Assembly (NCBI GenBank): GCA_005884855.1
Contig: VAZS01000443.1
Location: 1 to 5,243 of the forward strand
Length of the DNA: 5,243 nucleotides
Direction: 5' to 3'
DNA from: Alphaproteobacteria bacterium
GTDB taxonomy: Bacteria > Pseudomonadota > Alphaproteobacteria > Rhizobiales > Xanthobacteraceae
Below, one piece after another: positions 1-5,243 of this stretch (position 1 is the stretch's first letter; each line of letters begins with the position of its first letter). Made by a program: the position numbers and the translations under genes. Under the pieces are notes generated by a model. That model ran no database searches and was not told where the DNA came from. It saw only the letters and a list, made by a program, of their open reading frames with translations.

Positions 1-29
1 TCCCGCAGTTGGGGATGGGGAGCCAAGTC

Positions 30-719
30 ATGTTGCATATTCGATCGGTGTGGATTTCGCGGTGTTTGATCTCGTTGGCGCTGCTCGCACTTAGCGTAAG
101 CACAGTGTCAGCGCAGGATAGGCGGCAGAATGCCCCCGGCGAGTTCGATTTTTACGTGTTGTCGCTGTCATGGTCACCCTCCTACTGCGAGGAGGCTTCG
201 GAGCGCGGCAGCCAGGGACGATCTCAGACCCAGTGCGGGGGCCGGCCGTTTTCCTTTGTGGTGCACGGCCTCTGGCCGCAATACGAACACGGCTTTCCCA
301 ATTATTGCCAGCGCCCGTCGCCTCGGCTCGACCGCAGCATCATGTCCTCGATGCTGGATTTGATGCCGGCGCCGGGACTGATTTTCAACGAATGGGACAA
401 GCACGGCACCTGCTCGGGGCTTGCGGCGCGGGCCTATTTCGAGACCATCCGCAAGGCGCGTTCCGCTGTCAAAATCCCGGTGGAATATCTTGAGCTGTCC
501 GAGCCGAAGACCGTCGCGCCGGCGGAGATCGAAGATGCCTTCGTCAAGGTCAATCCCGGCTTGAGCGCCTCGGCGATCGCCGTGACCTGCAGCGGCAAGC
601 GGCTGAGCGAGGTGCGGATCTGCATGAACAAGGATCTCCAGTTCCGCTCCTGCGAGGAAATCGACCGCCGCGCCTGCCGCCGCGATGAGGTGGTGATGCC
701 GCCAATGCGAGGCGGCTAG
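30..719 (+). CDS. Secreted RNase T2-family ribonuclease
   Basis: This encodes an RNase T2-family endoribonuclease of 229 aa, which cleaves RNA through 2',3'-cyclic phosphate intermediates. The ATG at 30 is chosen because a GGGGAG ribosome binding site (17-22) lies 7 nt before it and because it gives a clean signal peptide: Arg at 5 and 11, a hydrophobic core at about 13-23, and a V-S-A cleavage site before Gln29. In-frame TTG 9 and ATG 15 are alternatives that would only lengthen the leader. Both catalytic motifs are present: FVVHGLWPQ (about 76-84, first His at 79) and FNEWDKHGTCS (about 119-129, Glu121, Lys124, His125). Eight cysteines remain in the mature part, consistent with disulfides in a periplasmic or exported enzyme. 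Its likely job is scavenging or degrading RNA outside the cytoplasm, as for E. coli RNase I. It is co-directional with rlmJ, 62 nt downstream. Family assignment is very secure; the physiological role is inferred. Confidence 0.95.
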   Translation: MLHIRSVWISRCLISLALLALSVSTVSAQDRRQNAPGEFDFYVLSLSWSPSYCEEASERGSQGRSQTQCGGRPFSFVVHGLWPQYEHGFPNYCQRPSPRLDRSIMSSMLDLMPAPGLIFNEWDKHGTCSGLAARAYFETIRKARSAVKIPVEYLELSEPKTVAPAEIEDAFVKVNPGLSASAIAVTCSGKRLSEVRICMNKDLQFRSCEEIDRRACRRDEVVMPPMRGG

Positions 720-729
720 GCTCTCCAGT

Positions 730-760
730 CCCGATGGCAAGATAGGTTACTTTCATCGGG
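730..760 (+). other. Hairpin between the RNase gene and rlmJ
   Basis: CCCGATG (730-736) and CATCGGG (754-760) form a perfect 7-bp inverted repeat. The stem can continue through a G-U pair (737/753) and, past a bulged C, AAG/CTT (739-741/750-752), leaving an 8-nt loop. No T-run follows, so it is not a classical intrinsic terminator. It could protect the 3' end of the RNase transcript or attenuate reading into rlmJ. Only the dyad is seen; function is unknown. Confidence 0.4.
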
Positions 761-781
761 CTGATGTCGTAACCCTGCGGC

Positions 782-1642
782 ATGAACTATCGTCACGCTT
801 TCCATGCCGGCGGTTTCGCCGACGTCATCAAGCACATCGTGCTGGTACGCATTCTGCTTCATTTGCAGGAGAAACCGGCGGCCTTTCGGGTCATCGACAC
901 CCACGCCGGAGCCGGGCTGTACGAGCTCACCTCTGACGAAGCCCGCCGGGGCGGCGAGTGGCTGACCGGCATCGCGCGGCTGATGCAGGCACGGCTGTCG
1001 GAAGCGACGGCGACGCTCGTAAAACCGTATCTCGACATCATCAGGGCGTTCAATCCTGAGCGCGACCTGAAGGCCTATCCCGGTTCGCCACTGATCGCGC
1101 GAGCGCTGCTGCGGCCGCAGGATCGCCTGACCGCGTGCGAAATCGAACCGAAAGCGCGCAAGCGCCTCGTCGAAGGGCTGCGCCGCGACGCCCAGGCTCG
1201 CGTCGTCGACCTCGACGGCTGGGTCGCATTGCCGGCTTTCGTGCCCCCAAAGGAGCGTCGCGGGCTGGTACTGATCGATCCGTCTTACGAGCAGAAAGAC
1301 GAGTTCGAACGCCTGGCCGAGGGTTTTACCCAAGCGTTCGAGAAATGGCCGACCGGCAGTTATGTGCTTTGGTACCCGGTGAAAAGCCGCCGCGCCGCCG
1401 ACAAGCTCGCGCAGCATGTCGCCGAGGCGGTCGGCGCCGGCCCTTCGCCGGGGAAATGCCTGCGGCTGGAGTTCAGTGTGGCCCCGCAGGCGGCTGGTGC
1501 TGCGCTGGCCTCGGCTGGTCTTCTGATTGTCAATCCCCCGTGGACGCTGTTGGGCGAGCTGAAGAGCATCCTGCCCGAACTGCAAAAGCCCTTAGGACAA
1601 GGAGGGGCCGCCCGGTTCAGGCTTGAGACGCCCTGCCCTTAA
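782..1642 (+). CDS. rlmJ: 23S rRNA (adenine(2030)-N6)-methyltransferase RlmJ
   Basis: RlmJ uses S-adenosylmethionine to methylate N6 of A2030 (E. coli numbering) in helix 72 of 23S rRNA. At 286 aa the length is normal for the family. The N-terminal motif YRHAFHAG..ADVIKH keeps counterparts of E. coli Y4, H6 and K18 (here Y3, H5, K17), reported as important for methyl transfer. DTHAGAG (39-45) is the SAM-binding glycine motif, YPGSPLIAR (99-107) is typical of the family, and LWYPV and VNPPW follow in the C-terminal half. Motif IV reads DPSY (166-169) where E. coli has DPPY; the catalytic Asp is kept. An in-frame TAA (770-772) lies just upstream, so ATG 782 is the first possible ATG; no clear Shine-Dalgarno is visible. 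It may be transcribed with the RNase gene, but the hairpin in the gap leaves this open. Confidence 0.95.
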   Translation: MNYRHAFHAGGFADVIKHIVLVRILLHLQEKPAAFRVIDTHAGAGLYELTSDEARRGGEWLTGIARLMQARLSEATATLVKPYLDIIRAFNPERDLKAYPGSPLIARALLRPQDRLTACEIEPKARKRLVEGLRRDAQARVVDLDGWVALPAFVPPKERRGLVLIDPSYEQKDEFERLAEGFTQAFEKWPTGSYVLWYPVKSRRAADKLAQHVAEAVGAGPSPGKCLRLEFSVAPQAAGAALASAGLLIVNPPWTLLGELKSILPELQKPLGQGGAARFRLETPCP

Positions 1643-1920
1643 GCGCTTGGCCAGATCGGCGCCGCTGGCCTGGCGCGAAAACTCCGATTGCACCGTAGGC
1701 AATTTACCGCAAAGCGTATTATGCTTGGCCCTATTCGACCGGCTTACGTGCCGCTTCCCCGATTGGCAGCGGCGGAGTGACAAGGCCTCGACACGATCTT
1801 GAAGACGGATCGGCGATTACGCCTAATCCGCAGGTGGCCAAGCTTTCCGACAGCGCGAATGCCGGGTCGGGCCGTTACGCGAGCGCGTAACGGCGCAGCA
1901 GTACGGGGAGGAGTTTCCCG
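1643..1920 (+). promoter_or_regulatory. csp upstream region and probable long 5' leader
   Basis: This 278-nt gap holds no convincing gene on either strand. GGCCAG (1649-1654) and CTGGCC (1665-1670) form a short dyad just after rlmJ, without a T-run. The one AT-richer patch (about 1700-1736) contains a -10-like TATTAT at 1717-1722; TTGCAC at 1688-1693 resembles a -35 but is 23 nt away, too far for a standard sigma-70 promoter, so I do not claim one. If transcription begins near here, csp would have a leader of well over 100 nt. A hairpin of CGGAT/ATCCG (1806-1810/1826-1830) around GGCG-ATTA-CGCC (1812-1823) lies inside it, followed by the stronger stem listed separately. Confidence 0.4.
1871..1894 (+). 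promoter_or_regulatory. Perfect 10-bp hairpin in the csp leader
   Basis: GCCGTTACGC (1871-1880) and GCGTAACGGC (1885-1894) pair perfectly around a GAGC loop. The stem ends 10 nt before the csp ribosome binding site (1905-1913). No T-run follows, so it is not an intrinsic terminator. A second small stem, GGGA/TCCC (1906-1909/1916-1919), can enclose most of the ribosome binding site right before the ATG. This pattern suggests a structured leader that tunes translation or mRNA stability, as is known for cspA mRNAs in enteric bacteria. The pairing is seen; the role is inferred. A protein operator in DNA is the alternative. Confidence 0.55.
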
Positions 1921-2136
1921 ATGGCCATGACTGGTACGGTCAAGTTCTTCAATGGAGAACGTGGCTATGGCTTCATCAAGCCCGATGACGGCGGCCGCGA
2001 CGTTTTCGTTCACATCACGGCGGTAGAGCGGGCTGGATTGAAGGAACTGCTGGAAGGACAGCGCATCACATTCGAGGTTGAACCGGACAAGAAAGGCAAA
2101 GGCCCGAAAGCCGTGAACCTCGTGATTTCATCCTAG
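1921..2136 (+). CDS. CspA-family cold-shock protein
   Basis: This encodes a 71-aa single cold-shock domain, the usual size for the family, which binds single-stranded RNA and DNA and acts as an RNA chaperone in the cytoplasm. The N-terminal TGTVKFFNGERGYGFIKP carries the RNP1-type motif RGYGFI (about 19-24), and VFVHI (about 34-38) is RNP2. The C-terminal half, with GQRITFEVEPDKKGKGPKAVNL, completes the OB fold. The ATG at 1921 is preferred over ATG 1927 because the very strong GGGGAGGAG at 1905-1913 is ideally spaced from it. The gene appears monocistronic, facing the omp remnant on the opposite strand. Rhizobia carry many csp paralogues, so I give no specific symbol, and induction by cold cannot be read from the protein. 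Confidence 0.96.
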   Translation: MAMTGTVKFFNGERGYGFIKPDDGGRDVFVHITAVERAGLKELLEGQRITFEVEPDKKGKGPKAVNLVISS

Positions 2137-2182
2137 GGCATGATGCAGGAAACCAGTTACAGGTTTTCGCAAAAAGCTCTCT
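2136..2182. repeat. Degenerate rhizobial intergenic palindromic repeat
   Basis: The stretch begins in the last base of the csp TAG with GGGCATGATGC and continues GGAAACC-AGTTACA-GGTTTTCGCAAAAAGC. It resembles, from memory, a dispersed element common between genes in Bradyrhizobium and relatives, which starts GCATGATC, has a GGAAACCGGTTTTC-like core and ends GATCATGC. Here the left end and core are recognisable, but the right-hand GATCATGC is missing or degraded. The core still forms a 7-bp stem with one G-U pair (2148-2154/2162-2168) around a 7-nt loop. It lies between the convergent csp and omp genes and might help stop transcription, though no T-run is present. Confidence 0.5.
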
Positions 2183-2214
2183 GCAAGCCACGCTCGTAAT
2201 TCACCTAAGCCAAA

Positions 2215-2725
2215 TCAAAATGCGTGAAAGTGATAGTTCACGCCCGCGCGCACCGTTCCGAATCGATAACCGTTCGAGGTACCGGTGACGGTGAAATGGC
2301 TGTCAGCGAGATCGACGTAGAGATATTCGATCTTGGCGCTCCAGTTCTGCGCGAAGCCGAATTCGGCGCCGGCGCCAGCGGTCCAGCCCACGTTAGTGTG
2401 GGATTCAGACAGGCCGAATGTCTCGCCCCGCAATTCGCCGAACGCCAAACCGCCGGTGCCATAGAACATGATATTATTGAGAGCAAAGCCGACGCGACCG
2501 CGCACGGTGCTGAACCAGGGGTTCGAGAATTTCCAAGGCGCAAATGTGTCGTCCGCGCCGGTTGCTTGAAGGTCGCCTTCGACGCCGAACACCCACGGAC
2601 TGATGTGCCAATTGTAGCCGGCCTGGACGCCTCCCGCGAACCCCGATGGTTTGGTCGGATTATTGTCTACCGATCGCCCAAACAGCGGCGATCAATACCA
2701 TCCCGCGCAAAACGATCCTGCTCAT
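2215..2725 (-). pseudogene. Broken Omp25/Omp31-like outer-membrane beta-barrel gene
   Basis: On the minus strand an ATG at 2725, preceded by GGGGAGA (2737-2731), starts a signal-peptide-like MSRIVLRGMVLIAAVWAIG, but this frame stops after 21 codons (TAA, 2662-2660). From about 2690 downward a different frame reads RSVDNNPTKPSGFAGG, then QAGYNWHISPWVFGVEGDL and on through typical alternating beta strands (RGRVGFALNNIMFYGTGG, WSAKIEYLYVDL) to a C-terminal NYHFHAF, stop TGA 2217-2215. That is the C-terminal two thirds of an opacity/Omp25-like porin-family barrel. The rest of the signal peptide, the cleavage site and the first strand (family pattern WTGFYxGG) are absent, roughly 30-45 residues. 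The gene therefore carries an internal deletion that also changes frame, with the junction near 2665-2690. The surviving fragment, from GTG 2592, has no signal peptide and should not reach the outer membrane. Confidence 0.8.
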
Positions 2726-2846
2726 CCCACTCTCCCCAACGCAACTGCCGTGATCGCTGGTTCGTGCGCCGAATGCTCGCGCCACGCGAACCGGCATGCT
2801 TACGGAAACCCCATTTTTACTGATAAGATTTATCGAGAGTTTTAGG

Positions 2847-2861
2847 TTAAAGGCTTGTTAA
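2847..2861 (-). promoter_or_regulatory. CtrA-type box (TTAA-N7-TTAA)
   Basis: Read on the minus strand this is TTAACAAGCCTTTAAC, an exact match to the alphaproteobacterial CtrA consensus TTAA-N7-TTAAC. It lies 122 nt upstream of the omp ATG and 119 nt upstream of the uvrC ATG. CtrA is the cell-cycle response regulator, and in Brucella abortus it has been reported to control outer-membrane composition including Omp25, which fits the omp gene here. The motif match is seen; binding is inferred and could be chance in AT-rich DNA. Confidence 0.45.
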
Positions 2862-2887
2862 GAGCTGTTACCGCCCGCTCAGCAATC

Positions 2888-2902
2888 TTAACAAAGTGTT
2901 AC
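2888..2902 (+). promoter_or_regulatory. Second, imperfect CtrA-like box
   Basis: TTAA-CAAAGTG-TTAC keeps the 7-nt spacing and differs from the TTAA-N7-TTAA pattern at one base. It lies 27 nt from the exact box, on the uvrC side. Paired sites are common at CtrA-controlled promoters, but a one-off match alone is weak evidence. Confidence 0.25.
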
Positions 2903-2979
2903 GCGCGATCCCGCCGGTCACTGATCGCACAGGGGCCGCAACGCTGGCGAGGCCGGGTACCCGCGCTTAGGTTTGGATC

Positions 2980-4916
2980 ATGGATCACGATTCCAGCGAT
3001 GACCCGGAAGGCCCTGCCCAGCCGCCGACGCGCAGTTCCCAACCGGAGGCGCAAGAACTGGCAGCACCGGATGTCGATCCCGCCACGGTCAGCACCGAGG
3101 AGGAGGACGAGCCGCGGCTGCCCGAGGTTGCGGAAGAGAGCGAGGCGGTACCGGAAGGCCCGCTCGCCGTTGGCCATGCCGCAATCGAACGCGCGGTGCG
3201 GTCCGCCCCAACCTCGCCCGGCGTGTATCGCATGCTGAATGCGGCGCACGACGTGCTCTATGTCGGCAAAGCAAAAAATGTCCGCAACCGGCTTGCCTCT
3301 TACGCCCGGGTAAGCGCGGTGCAGCCGGCCCGCATCCTGCGCATGATCGCGGCCACAGTGACGGTCGAGATCGTATCCACTACGACGGAAACCGAGGCCC
3401 TGCTGCTCGAGGCCAACCTGATCAAGCAGTTGCGTCCTCGCTTCAACGTGCAACTGCGCGACGACAAGTCGTTTCCCTACATTCTGATCACCGGCGATCA
3501 TTGGGCTCCGCAGATACTCAAGCATCGTGGCGCGCAAACGAGGCCAGGGCAATATTTCGGGCCATTCGCTTCGGCGGGCGCGGTCAATCGCACCATCACG
3601 GCCCTGCAGCGCGCCTTCCTTGTGCGTTCCTGCACCGATTCGTTCTTCGAAAGCTGCACCCGGCAGTGCCTGCTCTATCAAATCCGCCGCTGCTCCGGGC
3701 CGTGTACCGGCGAGATCGATTTCCCCGGCTATACCGAGCTGGTGCGCGAGGCCAAGGATTTCCTGTCGGGGCGCAGTCGGCTGGTCAAACAAGAGCTGGC
3801 GGCGGAAATGCCATCCATCAGGAGGGCGGATACTCCTGTGTCGAGGTATTCTTCTTTCGCACCGGACAGAACTGGGGCAACCGCGCCTATTTTCCGCGCG
3901 CGGAGAAGTCGTTCACTCCGGAAGAAGTATTGGCGTCGCTGCTCGCGCAGTTCTACGATGACAAACCCCCACCGAAGCTCGTTTTGCTGTCGCACCAGAT
4001 CGAGGAGCAACAACTGCTCGCTGACGCGCTCTCCCTCAAGGCTGGCGTCAAGGTGGAAGTCACGACGCCTCGGCGGGGCGAGAAAAAGGAGCTGGTCGCA
4101 CATGCGCTGACCAATGCGCGCGAGGCGTTGGGGCGCAAGCTCGCCGACACCGCGACCCAGGGGCGGCTTTTGGAACGACTGGTCACGACGCTTGGCCTGC
4201 CAGATCCGCCCAAGCGAATCGAGGTCTACGACAACAGCCACATCCAGGGCACAAACGCGGTCGGCGCCATGATCGTGGCCGGCCCGGACGGCTTCATCAA
4301 GAACCAGTATCGCAAGTTCAATATCAAATCCGAAGGCCTGGCACCCGGCGACGACTATGCGATGATGCGCGAAGTGCTGGAGCGGCGCTTCAAGCGGCTC
4401 ATGGCGCCGGCTCCGGAAGCCGATGTCCTCAAGCCCAAGCCGGACGACGAATCGTTCCCGCAATGGCCCGACCTCGTCATCATCGATGGCGGCCGCGGAC
4501 AGCTCAATGCGGTCAGTGAAATCTTCGAACAACTGGGGCTGACGCAGGTATCGCTGCTGGCGGTCGCCAAGGGACCGGACCGCGACGCCGGCCGCGAAAC
4601 CCTGTTCATGCCGGGCAAAGAGGCGATCAAGCTGGAGCCGCGCGATCCGGTGCTGTATTTCATCCAGCGGCTGCGCGACGAGGCGCACCGATTCGTGATC
4701 GGCTCGCACCGCAAGCTGCGCAAAAAGGACATGCGCGAGGCCGGTTTGCAGGAGATCCCCGGCATCGGCCCGTCACGCAAACGTGCCTTGCTGCACCACT
4801 TTGGAACCTTGAAGGAGATCGAACGGGCATCTATCGCCGATCTCGGCAAGGTTCCGGGCGTCAGCGCCGAAAGCGCGCGCAAGATTTTCGAGTTTTTTCA
4901 CGCCCGGCCGGGCTGA
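2980..4916 (+). pseudogene. uvrC: UvrABC system protein C, broken by deletion and frameshift
   Basis: UvrC makes both incisions around DNA lesions in nucleotide excision repair. The N-terminal 277 codons (to 3810) are well preserved: an acidic Pro/Glu-rich tail (1-65), the GIY-YIG nuclease domain (GVY 81-83, YVG 94-96, Glu144) and cysteines 218, 230, 238 and 242, whose 12/8/4 spacing matches the iron-sulfur ligands reported for E. coli UvrC. From 3813 the homologous sequence continues in another frame ([19 protein letters not shown]) to TGA 4914-4916, with the nuclease residues Asp (4230), Asp (4350 or 4353), Asp (4485) and His (4686) and two helix-hairpin-helix motifs (from about 4747). The two parts total about 644 residues against roughly 690 expected. 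What is missing is the UVR domain that contacts UvrB. As written, translation leaves the family after residue 277 and stops at 4110 (376 aa). ATG 2980 follows a weak TAGG (2968-2971). Confidence 0.88.
3805..3816 (+). other. Deletion/frameshift junction in uvrC
   Basis: Left of this point the frame reads VKQELAAEM (ending 3810). Right of it the conserved continuation IHQEGG begins at 3813, one frame over. Intact relatives have about 45-50 residues here, ending in a segment like EADVFAIHQEGG, so the break can be placed to within a few bases. The lost length is not a multiple of three. Confidence 0.8.
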
Positions 4917-5009
4917 GACGGGCTGAACGGTTCGATCGTATGGCCATCATCCCCAACAGGCCCGCGACCCTCGGTTGACCTTGAAGCTTCGGCGGTATTG
5001 GTAAGACGG

Positions 5010-5243
5010 ATGAACATCGCAGCGACAAAGGGTGCGGCGAAGAACTCGCTTTCCCTGCCGAACATCCTGACCTATGCGCGAATCGCCGCCATTCCGGTGG
5101 TGGTCGGCTGCATCTATGCGCAGGCTATTCTGGACGGGCCCCTGTGGCTGCGCTGGGTAGCCGTGGCCGTGTTTATCGCCGCCGGCGTCACGGACTTTCT
5201 CGATGGCTACTATGCGCGAATATGGGACCAGCATTCAGCGTTC
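5010..5243 (+). CDS. pgsA: CDP-diacylglycerol--glycerol-3-phosphate 3-phosphatidyltransferase (partial, runs off the window)
   Basis: PgsA transfers a phosphatidyl group from CDP-diacylglycerol to glycerol-3-phosphate, the committed step to phosphatidylglycerol and cardiolipin at the inner membrane. The first 78 codons are visible and open to the window edge. SLPNILTYARIAAIPVVVG (15-33) is the typical start of the family and leads into the first membrane helix. A second hydrophobic stretch (about 46-61) leads into D62-F-L-D65-G66-Y-Y-A69-R70, the first half of the CDP-alcohol phosphatidyltransferase signature DG-x2-AR-x8-G-x3-D-x3-D; the second half lies beyond the edge. ATG 5010 gives the expected short N-terminal tail; the ribosome binding site is weak (GGTAAG around 5000-5005). 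It lies 93 nt after uvrC in the same direction, a pairing common in alphaproteobacteria. Confidence 0.94.
   Translation, partial: MNIAATKGAAKNSLSLPNILTYARIAAIPVVVGCIYAQAILDGPLWLRWVAVAVFIAAGVTDFLDGYYARIWDQHSAF

Larger units (their letters stand above)
2726..2979. promoter_or_regulatory. AT-rich divergent control region between omp and uvrC
   Basis: This 254-nt region separates the omp remnant (minus) from uvrC (plus) and must hold promoters for both. It is markedly richer in A and T than its surroundings between about 2812 and 2900. Dyads seen: GATAA-GAT-TTATC (2822-2834) and TTGTTAAGA/TCTTAACAA (2855-2863/2886-2894). TTAA-spaced boxes are listed separately. On the minus strand, TTAACC (2850-2845) followed 18 nt later by TTATCA is a possible but weak promoter for omp. 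I see no good sigma-70 promoter for uvrC and no gene inside the region. Confidence 0.45.

Noticed and set aside
716..1585. A long minus-strand open frame opposite rlmJ.
   Set aside because: It mirrors the well-conserved RlmJ reading frame and its Arg/Gln-rich product resembles nothing known to me. The similar frames opposite the RNase gene and both halves of uvrC are rejected for the same reason.
2224..2823. A 199-codon open frame on the plus strand opposite the omp gene.
   Set aside because: It is the antisense of clear beta-barrel coding sequence, has no recognisable domain or ribosome binding site, and reflects low stop frequency in GC-rich DNA.
3501..3812. The second uvrC frame stays open far upstream of the junction, so a separate gene starting at 3501 seemed possible.
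   Set aside because: Its first 104 codons overlap conserved UvrC in another frame and resemble no protein; true homology in this frame begins only at 3813.
3800..3820. Programmed ribosomal frameshifting in uvrC.
   Set aside because: No slippery run or stimulatory pattern is evident, and a whole domain is missing at the point, which frameshifting cannot explain.
3820..3840. AGGAGGG followed by GTG as an internal start for the C-terminal half of UvrC.
   Set aside because: The GTG at 3838 is in the wrong frame, and the purine run simply encodes the conserved HQEGG residues.
4902..4913. Palindrome GCCCGGCCGGGC at the end of uvrC as a terminator.
   Set aside because: It has no loop of its own, lies inside the coding sequence, and the T-run is upstream rather than downstream.
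4975..5003. TTGACC as the -35 of a pgsA promoter.
   Set aside because: No acceptable -10 lies 16-18 nt downstream, and the start would fall almost on the ATG.
1..5243. CRISPR arrays, insertion sequences, tRNA or rRNA genes, toxin-antitoxin pairs.
   Set aside because: No regularly spaced repeats, transposase motifs, terminal inverted repeats with target duplications, cloverleaf-type sequence or paired small genes were seen.

Overview
The window looks like chromosomal DNA of an alphaproteobacterium of the Bradyrhizobium/Rhodopseudomonas kind (Hyphomicrobiales). It is GC-rich, the protein sequences resemble those I know from Bradyrhizobium, and uvrC is followed directly by pgsA. It also carries a degenerate copy of a palindromic repeat I remember from rhizobial intergenic regions, and a CtrA-type box. 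This placement rests on recognition, not on a search.

Layout: (1) 30-719 (+), a secreted RNase T2-family ribonuclease with signal peptide and both catalytic motifs. (2) 782-1642 (+), RlmJ, the 23S rRNA m6A2030 methyltransferase, intact except for an unusual DPSY in place of the DPPY catalytic motif. (3) 1643-1920, a leader region with several hairpins. (4) 1921-2136 (+), a CspA-type cold-shock protein with a strong ribosome binding site. (5) 2136-2182, the degenerate repeat, beginning in the csp stop codon. (6) 2725-2215 (-), an Omp25/Omp31-like outer-membrane beta-barrel gene broken by an internal deletion plus a frame change. (7) 2726-2979, an AT-rich divergent control region with one exact and one near-exact CtrA-type box. 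(8) 2980-4916 (+), uvrC, which has lost the segment encoding the UVR (UvrB-binding) domain and changes frame at the same point. (9) 5010 to the window edge (+), the start of pgsA.

The genes are mostly housekeeping: RNA turnover, ribosome modification, cold response, DNA repair and phospholipid synthesis. I see no new multi-gene system, mobile element, CRISPR array, tRNA or rRNA. The most unusual point is that two neighbouring genes, omp and uvrC, each carry an internal deletion of tens of codons that also shifts the frame, while the flanking coding sequence looks well preserved. Either this lineage recently lost both genes, or the assembly is damaged here. The next most interesting signals are the hairpins in front of the csp start codon and the CtrA-type boxes between omp and uvrC.
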